Shown here piece after piece: positions 30,601 through 38,568 of a stretch of DNA of 41,141 nt. Every line of letters starts with the position of its first letter. The first letter of the stretch is position 1. A program made the position numbers and the translations under genes. Source of the stretch: Pseudomonadota bacterium. GTDB taxonomy: Bacteria > Pseudomonadota > Gammaproteobacteria > Burkholderiales > Burkholderiaceae_C. Where the stretch lies: assembly GCA_018261815.1 (NCBI GenBank), contig JAGTRL010000004.1, positions 1 through 41,141 of the forward strand, written 5' to 3'. Below the pieces are notes generated by a model. That model was not told the DNA's origin and made no database searches. It saw only the letters and a program-made list of their open reading frames with translations.

Positions 30601-33600
30601 GGCAGTCCATCGGCCTGGATCGACGTCGAGTTGCGCCAACTGACGGCGCAGGCGCCGCCGATCCTGCTGTGGAACCTGAAGTTCGGCGACACCGACGCCC
30701 CACACGCCGACAACCGCGGCTTCGAGTACGTGCTGCAGGTGCCACGCGTGCCCGACCCGGCGGCACTGGCCGGGCCGCCGCTGCTGCATCAGCAGGATCT
30801 GTTCGTGCAGTACCTGCGGCGCTTCTCGCTGATCCCGATGACGCAGCTGATGTACCCGGCGATCGAACTCGACTGGGGCGTGCAGGTCGGGCCCGACCGA
30901 TGGTTCGATGCCCACGGCCGGGCGCACGACATAGAACCGGTGCTGCGCCTGCAGTTTCGCGGCACCACGCTGCAGCTGCTGCCGGCGCCACTGGTGGTGT
31001 TCTTCCCCTGGGCGGCGACGGTGCCGCCGCTGCTGCCGATCCCGCCCTGGAGCCCCGTCGGTGTGCTCGGCCTGTGGCCCGGGTTCGCGCTGCCGATGCT
31101 CGACTTCTACACCGGGGAAAAGCTGGGCACGGATCACGCCATCCAGGTGCTGGCGCGCATCCCGGGCGTGGTGCGCATCGAGGCTGGCCTGTCGCGGCCG
31201 ATGCCCAGCCTGCCGATTCCGGCTCTGATCGAACTGGCCCTGCTCGGCCAGCGGCTGCTGTCGGGCGATCTCGACGGCCTGCAGATGGCCGCGGATTCGG
31301 CGGTCCGCGACATCGCCTACCTCGAGGCCGATCTGCGGGTCGACCTGCCGGTGCTCCAGTTGTTTGGCGACGCGGTGGTGGACGCCAGCCCGTTCCCGAT
31401 CGAGGCCCATGTGCGCATCGATCTCGGCGACGCGCTGAACGCCGTCTTTCCGGTCGTGCGCGGTATCGGCAGCGCGCTGGTGGCGGCGCAGGACGCGGCG
31501 GCCGAGGTCGCCGGCACGGCGCAGCAGCGGGTCGAGCAGGCGACGGAGCAGGCGCGTGGCCTCTTCGTCGAACTGGACCGCCGGCAGTCGGCGCTGCTGA
31601 AGCTGGCGCCGCTGTCGGCCCGGCGCATGCATCACAGCCTGCAGGCCGGGTTCCGGCTGCCCGGCTTCAGCGTCGAGTTCGCGTGCAGCATCGCGGTGTG
31701 CCTGCTGGCGCCCGACGAGCTGGCGTACGAACTGCGTCTGTACCACGAGCGGCTGCGCCCGCGCCGGCAGCGGCTGCAGGATGCAATGAGCGGTGACGGT
31801 GACGGTGCGCCCGGGTTGCCGCCGCCGCTGGTGGTGTCTGGGTTATGGTGGATGGTGGAGTGGCACACTGTGCTCGAGGTGCTGCGCTTCGACAGCCACC
31901 CGCGCGGCGAGCGGGCAGCGCGCGCGGCGCGTACCCTGCGCACGCCACGGCTGGCCGAGGCGGTGCTGTCGCTCGCCACAGTGCGCTTGCTCGAGGGGCT
32001 GCGCGCCACCCAGCGGCCGAAGCTGCGCGCAAACTGGTTGCGCGGACTCGGCATCGATCCGGACGCCGACAAGAAGATCGGCGACTGGGCCCGCAATCAG
32101 GGCCCATACCCCGAGGCGAAGCTGCGCGAGGCCATCGCCACGGCCCTGCGGGCGCGGCAACGGGCCCGCGTGCGCTATCACCACAGCTTCGTGCGCGACG
32201 CCGGCGCGCTGGCCGAAGGGCTCGCGAAGCACGCGCTGCACTATGAAACGGACGACAAGCTCGAGCCCTGGCGCGCGGTGCTGCCGCTAGTCGATGCCAA
32301 GGCGCTGGTCGAGCGCCACCTGCCGAGCCAGACGGTCGGCGCGGCGACCGCGGCGCGGCTCGAGGCCGTGGTCAAGGGGCTGCAGCGCGGGACCGTCGGC
32401 ACGGCGCGCGAGATCGATGTCTTGCGCGCCGACCTCGAACGCCAGCTCGCCGCCGCGCTAGGCCCCCGCGCCGGCGCGCGCGAGCCGGCCGCGCTGCTGC
32501 GCAGGCTGGCCGGTGAAGCCATCCGCACCAAGGCGCAGCCGCGTGGCCGCATCGTGCGCGGCGACCCGCAGGCGCTGGAAGCGCGGGTCGCCGAAATGCT
32601 GCGCGCGGTGCACCGGCCGGGCCGCTGGATCGCGCGCTTCGATGAACTGGCGCGGCGCGCGGCCACCGGCGAGGCGACCCACGAGGAGTTCGAGCGCGCG
32701 CTGAGGTCGCTGACGGCGGCCTATGCGCGGCTGCTCGAGGAGGCGGCGCTGGTCGGCCAGCAGCAGGGTGTGGCCTGGGCCGACGTCGCCCTGGTGTGTC
32801 TGAACCTGAGCAGCCGGGCCGCCGGCCTGCCGGCCTGGCAGCGTGTCACTGGGGAGTTCAAGGCGGGCTATGAGACTTCGCGCCTGGACCTGCGACAGGT
32901 CGGGCCCGCCTGGGCCGCGCTGCTGGCTGTCGACGAACCGCGGCCGCCAGCCGGGCCCGGCGCGGCCGCGCGGTGCCGCGTCGCGCAGGGCTACGCGCTG
33001 TTCTGCCGCGGCGCAGGCGGTGCGCTGCTCGACGAATCGGTGTTCATGCTGCCGGTGAACAGCGCCAACCCGCTGTTCGACGTCGTCGCGCAGGCCGGCA
33101 GCTACCGGCTGCGCTGCTGGGCGGTGGAGCGCATCGAGGCGCAGGGTGCGGCGGCCGGCGCCACCACGACGCTGGTGTCGGAGGCGGTGCTGCCACCGGC
33201 GGTGACGGCGCTCGAAGCCGACACGCCGGGCAAGGCCGGGCGGCTGCGCGCCCGGCTCGAGCTGCGCGAGCGCGCCGTCGAGCAGCCGGCCGCTGCGCCG
33301 CCGGCGCAGGCGCTGGTGTACGGCGCACAGTTCCACCGCGAGAGTGTGTTCTGGACCGCGGCCGATGCGGCCTTGCCGGCGCGGCCGGCCCAGCCGAGCC
33401 CGTTGTTCGAGCTCGCTGCACCGGCAGCCGGTGCGCCGCTGCCGGGCAGCCACGGCCGGCTCAACATCGCCGACCTGTTGGTGCGCTGGCCTGCGGCCGG
33501 GCCGCCGAGCTACATCGTGCCGAACCGGCCGGTGCTGCTGGCGGGCCTGGATCTGACGCTGTTGACCGCCGGTGGACCCAGTGAAGCCGGACGCCTGCAA

Positions 33601-34608
33601 AGCGGCTTCGTGCTCAAGCTGCGCGGTCTGGTGCTGCCCGGCGATGAACATTCGAGCCAGGTCGCCGCGTTGCCGGAGATCGGCGTCCTGCTGCCGCAGC
33701 CACCGTCGCTGTTCTTCGCGGCGCGCGTGGCGCAGACCCTGCACTTCGGCAACGCGGTCAGCGTCGAACTTGACGGCGAGTTCCGCTACCTGGCCGGGCC
33801 GGCCTGGGATCAGGTATCGCTGCATGCGCTCGACGATGGGCTGGGGTTCGAGCAAGGGCTGCGCTTTCGCGGGCTGGCGCGGCTGCGCGTGGGCGGCAAG
33901 GTGGTGGCCGAGGGCGCGGCGAGCGGTGGCTTCGACGGCACGCAGCTAAACCTGTTCATCGAGGTGGCGCTGAACCTGCCACCGACCACCGTGACGAGCG
34001 GGGACCTGGCGCAAAGCCTGAGCAACGACCTGATCGACGCAGCCGAGTTTCCCGGCCTGGCCCGCGTCACCTATTCGGCGCAGGGCCAGGCGACCCTGGC
34101 CCTCGAGCTGAGCCCGAGCCGGGTCGCGGTGACGGTCACTGCCGAGAACCTGAGCGGCTACGTGCAGGTCGATTGGGAAGTGCTGGAAGAGATCCCGGAG
34201 GTGGTGGGCGAAGTCTGCAGCTGGGTCCTGGAGCTCTACGAGGCCGCGGCGGACTTCGCCGAAGCTCTGGTCGAGCAAGCCGTTGATCTGGTCGAAAGCG
34301 GGCTCGCCGACGCCACCGGCAACCAGGTGAACATCAGGCTGCTCAACCCGTTCGGCGACGACGTCGTCATTGGGGTCTTCAAGCGCGTTTGTGAAGACGT
34401 GATCGAGATCGCCGAGCAGGTGGTGCCGCAAAGCACGCGCTTCCCGGCACTCGGCGGCGATGCAGAAGTGTCGGTGTCCGGCAGCTTCGACTCGAAGGAC
34501 GCCAAGGCCGTGTTCGATTTCGGCATCACGATGCCGGACGACAGGCATTGGGGCTGGCGCGTCGAACTGGATGGTGCTTGGCCCGACTGGTTCGTGGCGC
34601 CAGGATGA
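27694..34608 (+). CDS. Giant uncharacterised protein, 2304 residues
   Basis: I do not recognise this protein. ATG at 27694 has GGAGG seven bases upstream; the frame upstream of it belongs to the previous gene. Composition suggests three zones. About 1-1250 is beta-rich, with many short alternating strands such as LRLTLRAKLHGVRL, LALRLAGAVPV and LRLQFRGTTLQLL. About 1270-1740 is helical, Arg/Ala/Glu-rich and coiled-coil-like (AEVAGTAQQRVEQATEQAR, and around 1494 RYHHSFVRDAG). About 1760-2304 is again beta-rich, with an acidic amphipathic helix region near 2160-2210. No signal peptide, transmembrane helix, Walker, protease or nuclease motif was found. Cotranscription with the metallophosphoesterase implies a joint function. 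Long alternating beta strands would fit a lipid-groove or scaffold protein, but that is speculation. Confidence 0.8.
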   Translation: MNGPLVAELQSLTLRYGAGGLPAVAALGSVGALQVGLGAGAVDEAVWPAALFDALAADAAARPEAGSATQAFLAEVAAARSALEQVGAVWLRVGDGVPASQVAWIAVFGDEFVQLVGVQALPALPVELPGFEGEGTAWLGVSLRLRGQGETLAVERARLLLLGAVHANPGAGVGAFVLEGAHGTVELSIQAALLPPITALLDDPQAALQGVWDGELKATLGFTAAGSFFGLDIQADRNVSLDARVRSLAGNAKLQIEHLQLVDAMTVGGGLPLAVSALRLTLRAKLHGVRLDNGPSPGLRLAATGLAHLTLDIPDGPVLAEPLAGAIDAEVSFEHEPDGEDRLALRLAGAVPVPGSAVNRFGLAPADLQLTLLRPPGVGAAARPWQLALRARFVQPWQQVAAALHGALRLLPGIDAAPLAGVGLPDLRCALHVEVSNSPRLRLDLELVEQAPPAAWPAGGTLVDRYSHYDGPLGPLPLDVADATFRLELPLQGDMTPTASGQLRLTSAWQRIGAADVLPPLAGVLCQFALQPGEDGAPPSLKLSAERGFPPLRLPVPGRAPITLIHPERFELAFGQAFELSAEAVLADQSLFDALRDSFDLPADWQPLVDALQAAVAGVRGSLRLCLPLTEAGDAAACQAPTLRIELRAGDSAWIDLFETLAGAGAPLAPVPADTPTEADRDGRLDQRSAQFELVHDDGDGPFALRTQALVFEVALPDSGAELHLQATVLARVLGETFDAGLYFDFERGQPALRLATGVEDPVRIAVPGAAPGFVDITALVTQVRNDLFGRNVGHDGSIEEVLQDWNDVFATLAGSADEPLLVFELKNLQLRFAFGENGLDVGASGGVQIVQLPPLLNDVLPLPGPTAVLGATATSIFIELQPPLVVDDAQPVPLISIPLARAGTVGVNGETLDGPQTLDLYFGGFALGYSWAPSAVQLRLKAGLGLPQALLALADFSPLAYRLPPGQPGSPSAWIDVELRQLTAQAPPILLWNLKFGDTDAPHADNRGFEYVLQVPRVPDPAALAGPPLLHQQDLFVQYLRRFSLIPMTQLMYPAIELDWGVQVGPDRWFDAHGRAHDIEPVLRLQFRGTTLQLLPAPLVVFFPWAATVPPLLPIPPWSPVGVLGLWPGFALPMLDFYTGEKLGTDHAIQVLARIPGVVRIEAGLSRPMPSLPIPALIELALLGQRLLSGDLDGLQMAADSAVRDIAYLEADLRVDLPVLQLFGDAVVDASPFPIEAHVRIDLGDALNAVFPVVRGIGSALVAAQDAAAEVAGTAQQRVEQATEQARGLFVELDRRQSALLKLAPLSARRMHHSLQAGFRLPGFSVEFACSIAVCLLAPDELAYELRLYHERLRPRRQRLQDAMSGDGDGAPGLPPPLVVSGLWWMVEWHTVLEVLRFDSHPRGERAARAARTLRTPRLAEAVLSLATVRLLEGLRATQRPKLRANWLRGLGIDPDADKKIGDWARNQGPYPEAKLREAIATALRARQRARVRYHHSFVRDAGALAEGLAKHALHYETDDKLEPWRAVLPLVDAKALVERHLPSQTVGAATAARLEAVVKGLQRGTVGTAREIDVLRADLERQLAAALGPRAGAREPAALLRRLAGEAIRTKAQPRGRIVRGDPQALEARVAEMLRAVHRPGRWIARFDELARRAATGEATHEEFERALRSLTAAYARLLEEAALVGQQQGVAWADVALVCLNLSSRAAGLPAWQRVTGEFKAGYETSRLDLRQVGPAWAALLAVDEPRPPAGPGAAARCRVAQGYALFCRGAGGALLDESVFMLPVNSANPLFDVVAQAGSYRLRCWAVERIEAQGAAAGATTTLVSEAVLPPAVTALEADTPGKAGRLRARLELRERAVEQPAAAPPAQALVYGAQFHRESVFWTAADAALPARPAQPSPLFELAAPAAGAPLPGSHGRLNIADLLVRWPAAGPPSYIVPNRPVLLAGLDLTLLTAGGPSEAGRLQSGFVLKLRGLVLPGDEHSSQVAALPEIGVLLPQPPSLFFAARVAQTLHFGNAVSVELDGEFRYLAGPAWDQVSLHALDDGLGFEQGLRFRGLARLRVGGKVVAEGAASGGFDGTQLNLFIEVALNLPPTTVTSGDLAQSLSNDLIDAAEFPGLARVTYSAQGQATLALELSPSRVAVTVTAENLSGYVQVDWEVLEEIPEVVGEVCSWVLELYEAAADFAEALVEQAVDLVESGLADATGNQVNIRLLNPFGDDVVIGVFKRVCEDVIEIAEQVVPQSTRFPALGGDAEVSVSGSFDSKDAKAVFDFGITMPDDRHWGWRVELDGAWPDWFVAPG

Positions 34609-35252
34609 AGGGACAAAGGTATTCGCCCGCCTCAGGCCGTGTCGTGCGGTTCGTTCGTCGTGAGCCCTCGACATCAGCCAAGGCAGATGCCCCGAAGTCG
34701 ACCTTCGCCAACGGCAGGAATTGGCCGGTCAGAGCCGCCCACCAGCGACAGCTTCCCGGCTGCTCAGTTTGCATAGATTTCGACGTTGCAGGTCACTGCA
34801 GGTGGCTGGAAATCGCTCAGATCCGGGTCCGTTACAAATCCCGACAGACCATATTCCGAGGGTGCAAGGCGAGCGATCAAACTTGCGCAGTCCCGACAGG
34901 GGGTTGGGGAGTTAAAAGTGGACGCACTTCCCCGGTGAGGGCCCGACAGACCTTATTCCTATAGAACAAGCTTTGATCGGTGGGAATAAGGTCTGTCGGG
35001 CTCGGAATAAGGTCTGTCGGATGCTGCAGCGCACATGTTCATCACCCGGTTCGGGCCAGCCCGGCTGGCCCGACCGGCGGTGCTGACGCTGTCGGAGACA
35101 GCTGCCGCCGTTCAACGAGTTGCCCAAGGCTGCCACAACGCGGCGGCTCAACGGAGACAGCGGCATTCCCCGGCCGGCGCTGCCGGCCCGCGCTGAGCGG
35201 CACCCCGCACGACGCTTGGTCCGTCGCCCGCGGCAGGATTGTTGCGCCGCCG
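34609..35252. other. Intergenic stretch after the giant gene pair
   Basis: No credible gene. It contains the nested inverted-repeat element at 34840-35022; the rest is mixed-GC sequence. A minus-strand 84-codon frame (34912-35166) reads through the repeats and has repetitive nonsense-like peptide where it does, so it is not called. Confidence 0.5.
34840..35022. repeat. Nested inverted-repeat element (four copies of an 18-20 bp unit)
   Basis: Unit CCGACAGACCTTATTCC occurs as: copy A 34840-34857 (one mismatch), copy B 34942-34959, copy C 34983-35000 (inverted) and copy D 35004-35021 (inverted). B and C are perfect 18-bp arms around a 23-base centre. A and D extend together to 20 bp (CCGACAGACC-A/T-TATTCCGAG). 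A fifth partial copy (CCCGACAG) is at 34892. The layout resembles terminal inverted repeats of a small non-autonomous element, or tandem ends left by insertion sequences. Confidence 0.75.
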
Positions 35253-35483
35253 TCAGTGCCCGGCAGTTTCGGCGTCGCCGGCCGGCGCGACGCTCAGGCG
35301 CTCGAACTCGGCCTCGGCCCTGAGCCAGTCGTCCAGCTCGTGGCCGCCGATGCGGCCGCGCTGCTCGTAGTAGTAGTAGGCCGCCTCGCGGACGAACTCG
35401 TCCTTCGACGGGGCTTCTGGCGTCGCGGCCACCGGGGCCGTAGCTTCCTTGGCGGTGTGATGGCGCGCGTGGGCGTGTTTCAT
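35253..35483 (-). CDS. DUF2934 domain protein
   Basis: A 76-residue protein. The N-terminal 27 residues are His/Ala/Thr-rich and probably disordered; the remainder (REAAYYYYEQRGRIGGHELDDWLRAEAEFE) is the DUF2934 motif, a short helical domain of unknown function common in proteobacteria. Start ATG 35483 with GGGAG seven bases upstream. Divergent from the CBS-domain gene. Confidence 0.85.
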   Translation of the reverse strand: MKHAHARHHTAKEATAPVAATPEAPSKDEFVREAAYYYYEQRGRIGGHELDDWLRAEAEFERLSVAPAGDAETAGH

Positions 35484-35624
35484 GCGGGTCTCCCGTGTCC
35501 TCTGCAAAGGGGGCCCTAGACTAGGCGCGTTGCGTGAACGGCGGTTGAGCAGGCTCAATGCACGGCCTGCGGCCGCGGCGCCGAATCGAAGCTGGCAATG
35601 TCGCCGCAGTCGGTGGAGCGCCCC

Positions 35625-36080
35625 ATGCCCCTCACCCTCGAATCGCTGGCCACGAAGATCGTCGTCACCGCCATGCCCGACACCACCGCGACCCGTGCCG
35701 CGCAGCTGATGCGCGCCCACCATGTGGGTTGTCTGGTGGTGCTGGACGGTGCGTCCGACAGCGGCAAGCCGGTGGGCATCGTCACCGACCGCGACCTGGT
35801 GCTGGCGGTGATGGCCGAGGAGCTGGATCCGGCGCTGTTCACCGTGGGCGACGTGATGTCGGTCGAGCTGGTCACCGCGCCGGCCAGCGCCAGCCTGATG
35901 GAGGCCACGCACGAGATGCGCCGCCACCGCGTGCGCCGGCTGATCGTGCTCGACGATGCCGGCCGGGTGATTGGCCTGGCTGCGCTGGAAGACCTGCTCG
36001 AGGCGATGACCCGCGAGTTCGGCGAACTGGTCCTGGCACTGCGGGGTGCGCGCGAGCGCGAGATCAGGGAGCGACAGTAG
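35625..36080 (+). CDS. Tandem CBS-domain protein
   Basis: A 151-residue soluble protein made of two CBS repeats: VVTAMPDTTATRAAQLMRAHHVGCLVV with GIVTDRDLVLAV, then VGDVMSVELVTAPASASLMEATHEMRRHRVRRLIVLD with GLAALEDLLEAM. CBS pairs bind adenosine nucleotides and usually serve as energy or nucleotide sensors; target unknown. ATG 35625 is preferred because GGAG stands six bases upstream; an in-frame ATG at 35598 would add nine residues. The last 17 bases overlap the convergent MFS gene. Confidence 0.88.
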   Translation: MPLTLESLATKIVVTAMPDTTATRAAQLMRAHHVGCLVVLDGASDSGKPVGIVTDRDLVLAVMAEELDPALFTVGDVMSVELVTAPASASLMEATHEMRRHRVRRLIVLDDAGRVIGLAALEDLLEAMTREFGELVLALRGAREREIRERQ

Positions 36081-37521
36081 CGCGCGGCGGCAGCGGCCGC
36101 ATGCGCAGCGCGGCCAGCGTGGCCAGGGCGGACAGCGCCGCCACCAGCCAGAAGGTGTCTGCATAGGCCGAAAGCTCGGCTGCGCCGGTGGCCGCGCGCA
36201 TGCGCAGCCGCCATTCCAGGAAGATGCCGACCAGGCTCACGCCTGCGGCGCCACCCAGCTGGCGCAGGAAGCTGATCGCGCTGGCCGCCTGCGGCACAGC
36301 ATCGGCGCCCAGCCCCGGCATGGCGCCGAGCGTCAGCGAGGGCAGCACGAAGCCCAGGCCGATGCGGCCGACCACGGCCCACAGCATCAGCACCCACAGC
36401 AGCGTGCCTGGGCCCACCGTGGTCATCAGCGCGAAGGACACAGCAAGCAGTGCCAGCCCGGCGGCCACCAGCGCGTGCGGTGCCACGCGGTCGGCCAGGC
36501 GACCGCCGAGCGGGATGGTTAGCGCCAGGACCAGGCCGGCCGGCATCAACGCCGCGCCGGCCTGCGACGGCGGGAAGTGCAGCGCGGTCTGCATGAACAC
36601 CGGCACCAGGTAGGTCGAGCCGAACAGCCCCATGCCGTAGGTGAAGGCCACCACGCCGCCCATCGCGAAGGGCCGCGAGCGGAACAGGTGCAGGTTGAGC
36701 AGCGGCTTGGGCGTGCGCGATTCGTGCCAGACGAAGAGCGCCAGCGCCAGCACGCCGGTGCCCAGCAATGCCGCCGCCGAGACCCGTGACGCGTCGTGCA
36801 GGTGCACCAGGCCGTTGAGCAGGCCGAGCACGCCCACCGTGGCCAGCGTCAGACCCAGCGCGTCGAGTGCTTCGCTGCGCCCGCCCGGCGCGCCGCCGCC
36901 CGGCGCCGACTCCGGCAGGTAGCGCCGTGCCAGCCACAGCGCCCACAGTGCGAAGGGCACGACGAAGAAGAAGATCGAGCGCCAGCCGAAGTACTCGACC
37001 AGCACGCCGCCAATGCTCGGCCCCACGGCCGGCGCCAGCACCACGCCGAAGCCGAAGATGCCCATCGCGCGGCCACGCTCACCTTGGTCGAAGGCGCGCA
37101 GGATGATGATCGACGGGATGACCTGCAGCACGCCCGCGGCCAAGCCCTCGGCCACGCGCATGGCCAGCACCAGCGGGTAATGCTGCGCCAGCCCGCCGGC
37201 GATGCCGCCGGCCATCAGCAGCGTGACCGCGCCGACATAGGTGTGGCGGTAGCCGTAGCGCGCCAGCAGCCAGGGCGTGGGCAGCATCGACAGCGTCATC
37301 GCCGCCATGAAGCCCGCCGCGACCCACTGGGCGCGCTCCTGGCCGATGGCAAAGTGGCGCATCAGGTCGGGTACCGCCACGTTGACGATGGTCGAGGACA
37401 TCACCGAGGCGATGCTGCCGATCATCACCGTCATCAGCACGCGCCAGCGGTAGCGTTCGCCATGCCGCGCGGCCAGCGCCGCCAGCGAGCCTGGCGCGGG
37501 CTCGTCCCGCGCCACCTTCAT
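36064..37521 (-). CDS. DHA2-type MFS drug exporter
   Basis: A 485-residue integral inner-membrane transporter with about 14 hydrophobic helices, as in the DHA2 (EmrB/QacA) group of the major facilitator superfamily. Visible landmarks are the first helix with VMSSTIVNVAVPDLMRHF, the motif-A-like PTPWLLARYGYRHTY, and GFGVVLAPAVGPSIGGVL (antiporter motif C) in helix 5. Substrate unknown. ATG 37521 overlaps the stop of the aldo/keto reductase (ATGA), so the pair is co-translated. Confidence 0.9.
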   Translation of the reverse strand: MKVARDEPAPGSLAALAARHGERYRWRVLMTVMIGSIASVMSSTIVNVAVPDLMRHFAIGQERAQWVAAGFMAAMTLSMLPTPWLLARYGYRHTYVGAVTLLMAGGIAGGLAQHYPLVLAMRVAEGLAAGVLQVIPSIIILRAFDQGERGRAMGIFGFGVVLAPAVGPSIGGVLVEYFGWRSIFFFVVPFALWALWLARRYLPESAPGGGAPGGRSEALDALGLTLATVGVLGLLNGLVHLHDASRVSAAALLGTGVLALALFVWHESRTPKPLLNLHLFRSRPFAMGGVVAFTYGMGLFGSTYLVPVFMQTALHFPPSQAGAALMPAGLVLALTIPLGGRLADRVAPHALVAAGLALLAVSFALMTTVGPGTLLWVLMLWAVVGRIGLGFVLPSLTLGAMPGLGADAVPQAASAISFLRQLGGAAGVSLVGIFLEWRLRMRAATGAAELSAYADTFWLVAALSALATLAALRMRPLPPRATVAP

Positions 37522-38498
37522 TCGAAGCCGACCACCGGGTGCGGAAGGTATGGCGCCTCCAGCGCGGCCAACTCCTCGGGCTGCAGCGTCAGGGCCAGTG
37601 CTGAGACGGCGTCGTCCAGATGGCCGGGCCGGGACGCCCCGACGATCGGCGCGGTGATGCCGGGCTGTCCCAGCAACCAGGCCAGCGCCACCTGGGCTCG
37701 AGGCACGCCACGCCGCGCGGCCACGCCGGCCAGCGCCTCGGCAACGCGGCGGTCGTTGTCCTCGGTGTGGGCGAACAGCGTCGCGCCGAAGGCATCGCTG
37801 GCGATGCGCGGCGTGTGCTCGCCCCACGGCCGGGCCAGCCGGCCGCGGCCCAGCGGGCTCCAGGGAATGATGCCGACGCCCTGGTCGCGGCACAGCGGCA
37901 GCATCTCGCGCTCTTCCTCCCGGTAGATCAGGCTCAGCTCCGGCTGCATGCTGACGAAGGGCGTCCAGCCATGCGCTGCCGCCACCTGCTGGGCCTTGGC
38001 AAACTGCCAGGCCGACATCGACGACGCGCCCAGGTAGCGCGCCTTGCCCGCCTTGACCACGTCGTGCAGCGCCTCCATCGTCTCCTCGATCGGCGTGTCC
38101 GGGTCCCAGCGGTGGATCTGGTACAGGTCGACGAAGTCCATGCCCAGGCGCGTCAGGCTGGCGTCGATCTGATGCAGGATGGCCTTGCGCGACAGGCCGC
38201 CGACATTCGGCGCACGGCGCGCGCCAAAGCGCACCTTGGTGGCGACGACGATCTCGTCGCGGCGCGCGAAGTCGCGCAGCGCGCGGCCGACGATCTCCTC
38301 CGAGGTGCCGTCCGAATAGGCATTGGCGGTGTCGAAGAAGTTGATGCCCAGCTCCACCGCCTGACGCAGCAGCGGGCGGCTGGCCGCCTCGTCCAGCGTC
38401 CACGGGTGGGCGCCGCGCTCGGGCATGCCGAAGGTCATGCAGCCCAGGCAGATGCGCGAAACCTGCAGGCCGGTGCGGCCGAGGCGTGTGTACTGCAT
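37518..38498 (-). CDS. Aldo/keto reductase
   Basis: A 326-residue NAD(P)H-dependent oxidoreductase with a TIM-barrel fold. The catalytic tetrad is visible: Asp and Tyr in FFDTANAYSDG, Lys in IVVATKV and His in YQIHRWD. The GRTGLQVSRICLGCMTFG start is typical of the YajO/Tas-like AKR subgroup. Start ATG 38498 with GGAG seven bases upstream. Coupled to the MFS exporter, so the two may handle the same toxic or aromatic compound (inference). Confidence 0.93.
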   Translation of the reverse strand: MQYTRLGRTGLQVSRICLGCMTFGMPERGAHPWTLDEAASRPLLRQAVELGINFFDTANAYSDGTSEEIVGRALRDFARRDEIVVATKVRFGARRAPNVGGLSRKAILHQIDASLTRLGMDFVDLYQIHRWDPDTPIEETMEALHDVVKAGKARYLGASSMSAWQFAKAQQVAAAHGWTPFVSMQPELSLIYREEEREMLPLCRDQGVGIIPWSPLGRGRLARPWGEHTPRIASDAFGATLFAHTEDNDRRVAEALAGVAARRGVPRAQVALAWLLGQPGITAPIVGASRPGHLDDAVSALALTLQPEELAALEAPYLPHPVVGFE

Positions 38499-38568
38499 GG
38501 GTGGGCTCCTGTACGGTCGAGAAGCGCGCAGGTTAGCAGCCGGCCCGCGGCCGGCCGCGGTCGCGCGA

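Noticed and set aside
29311-31746. 811-codon minus-strand frame opposite the 2304-aa gene
   Set aside because: Because the sense protein has no known family this was considered carefully, but the frame is Arg/Gln/His/Ala-rich with no motif or ribosome-binding site, and the sense frame is open for 6.9 kb with a strong start.
34942-35000. Perfect inverted repeat as a Rho-independent terminator for the giant gene pair
   Set aside because: It lies more than 330 bp past the stop, has a long centre, no U-tract, and belongs to a four-copy repeat family.
34912-35166. 84-codon minus-strand ORF through the inverted repeats
   Set aside because: The peptide over the repeats is repetitive (RQTLF twice), and no ribosome-binding site is seen.
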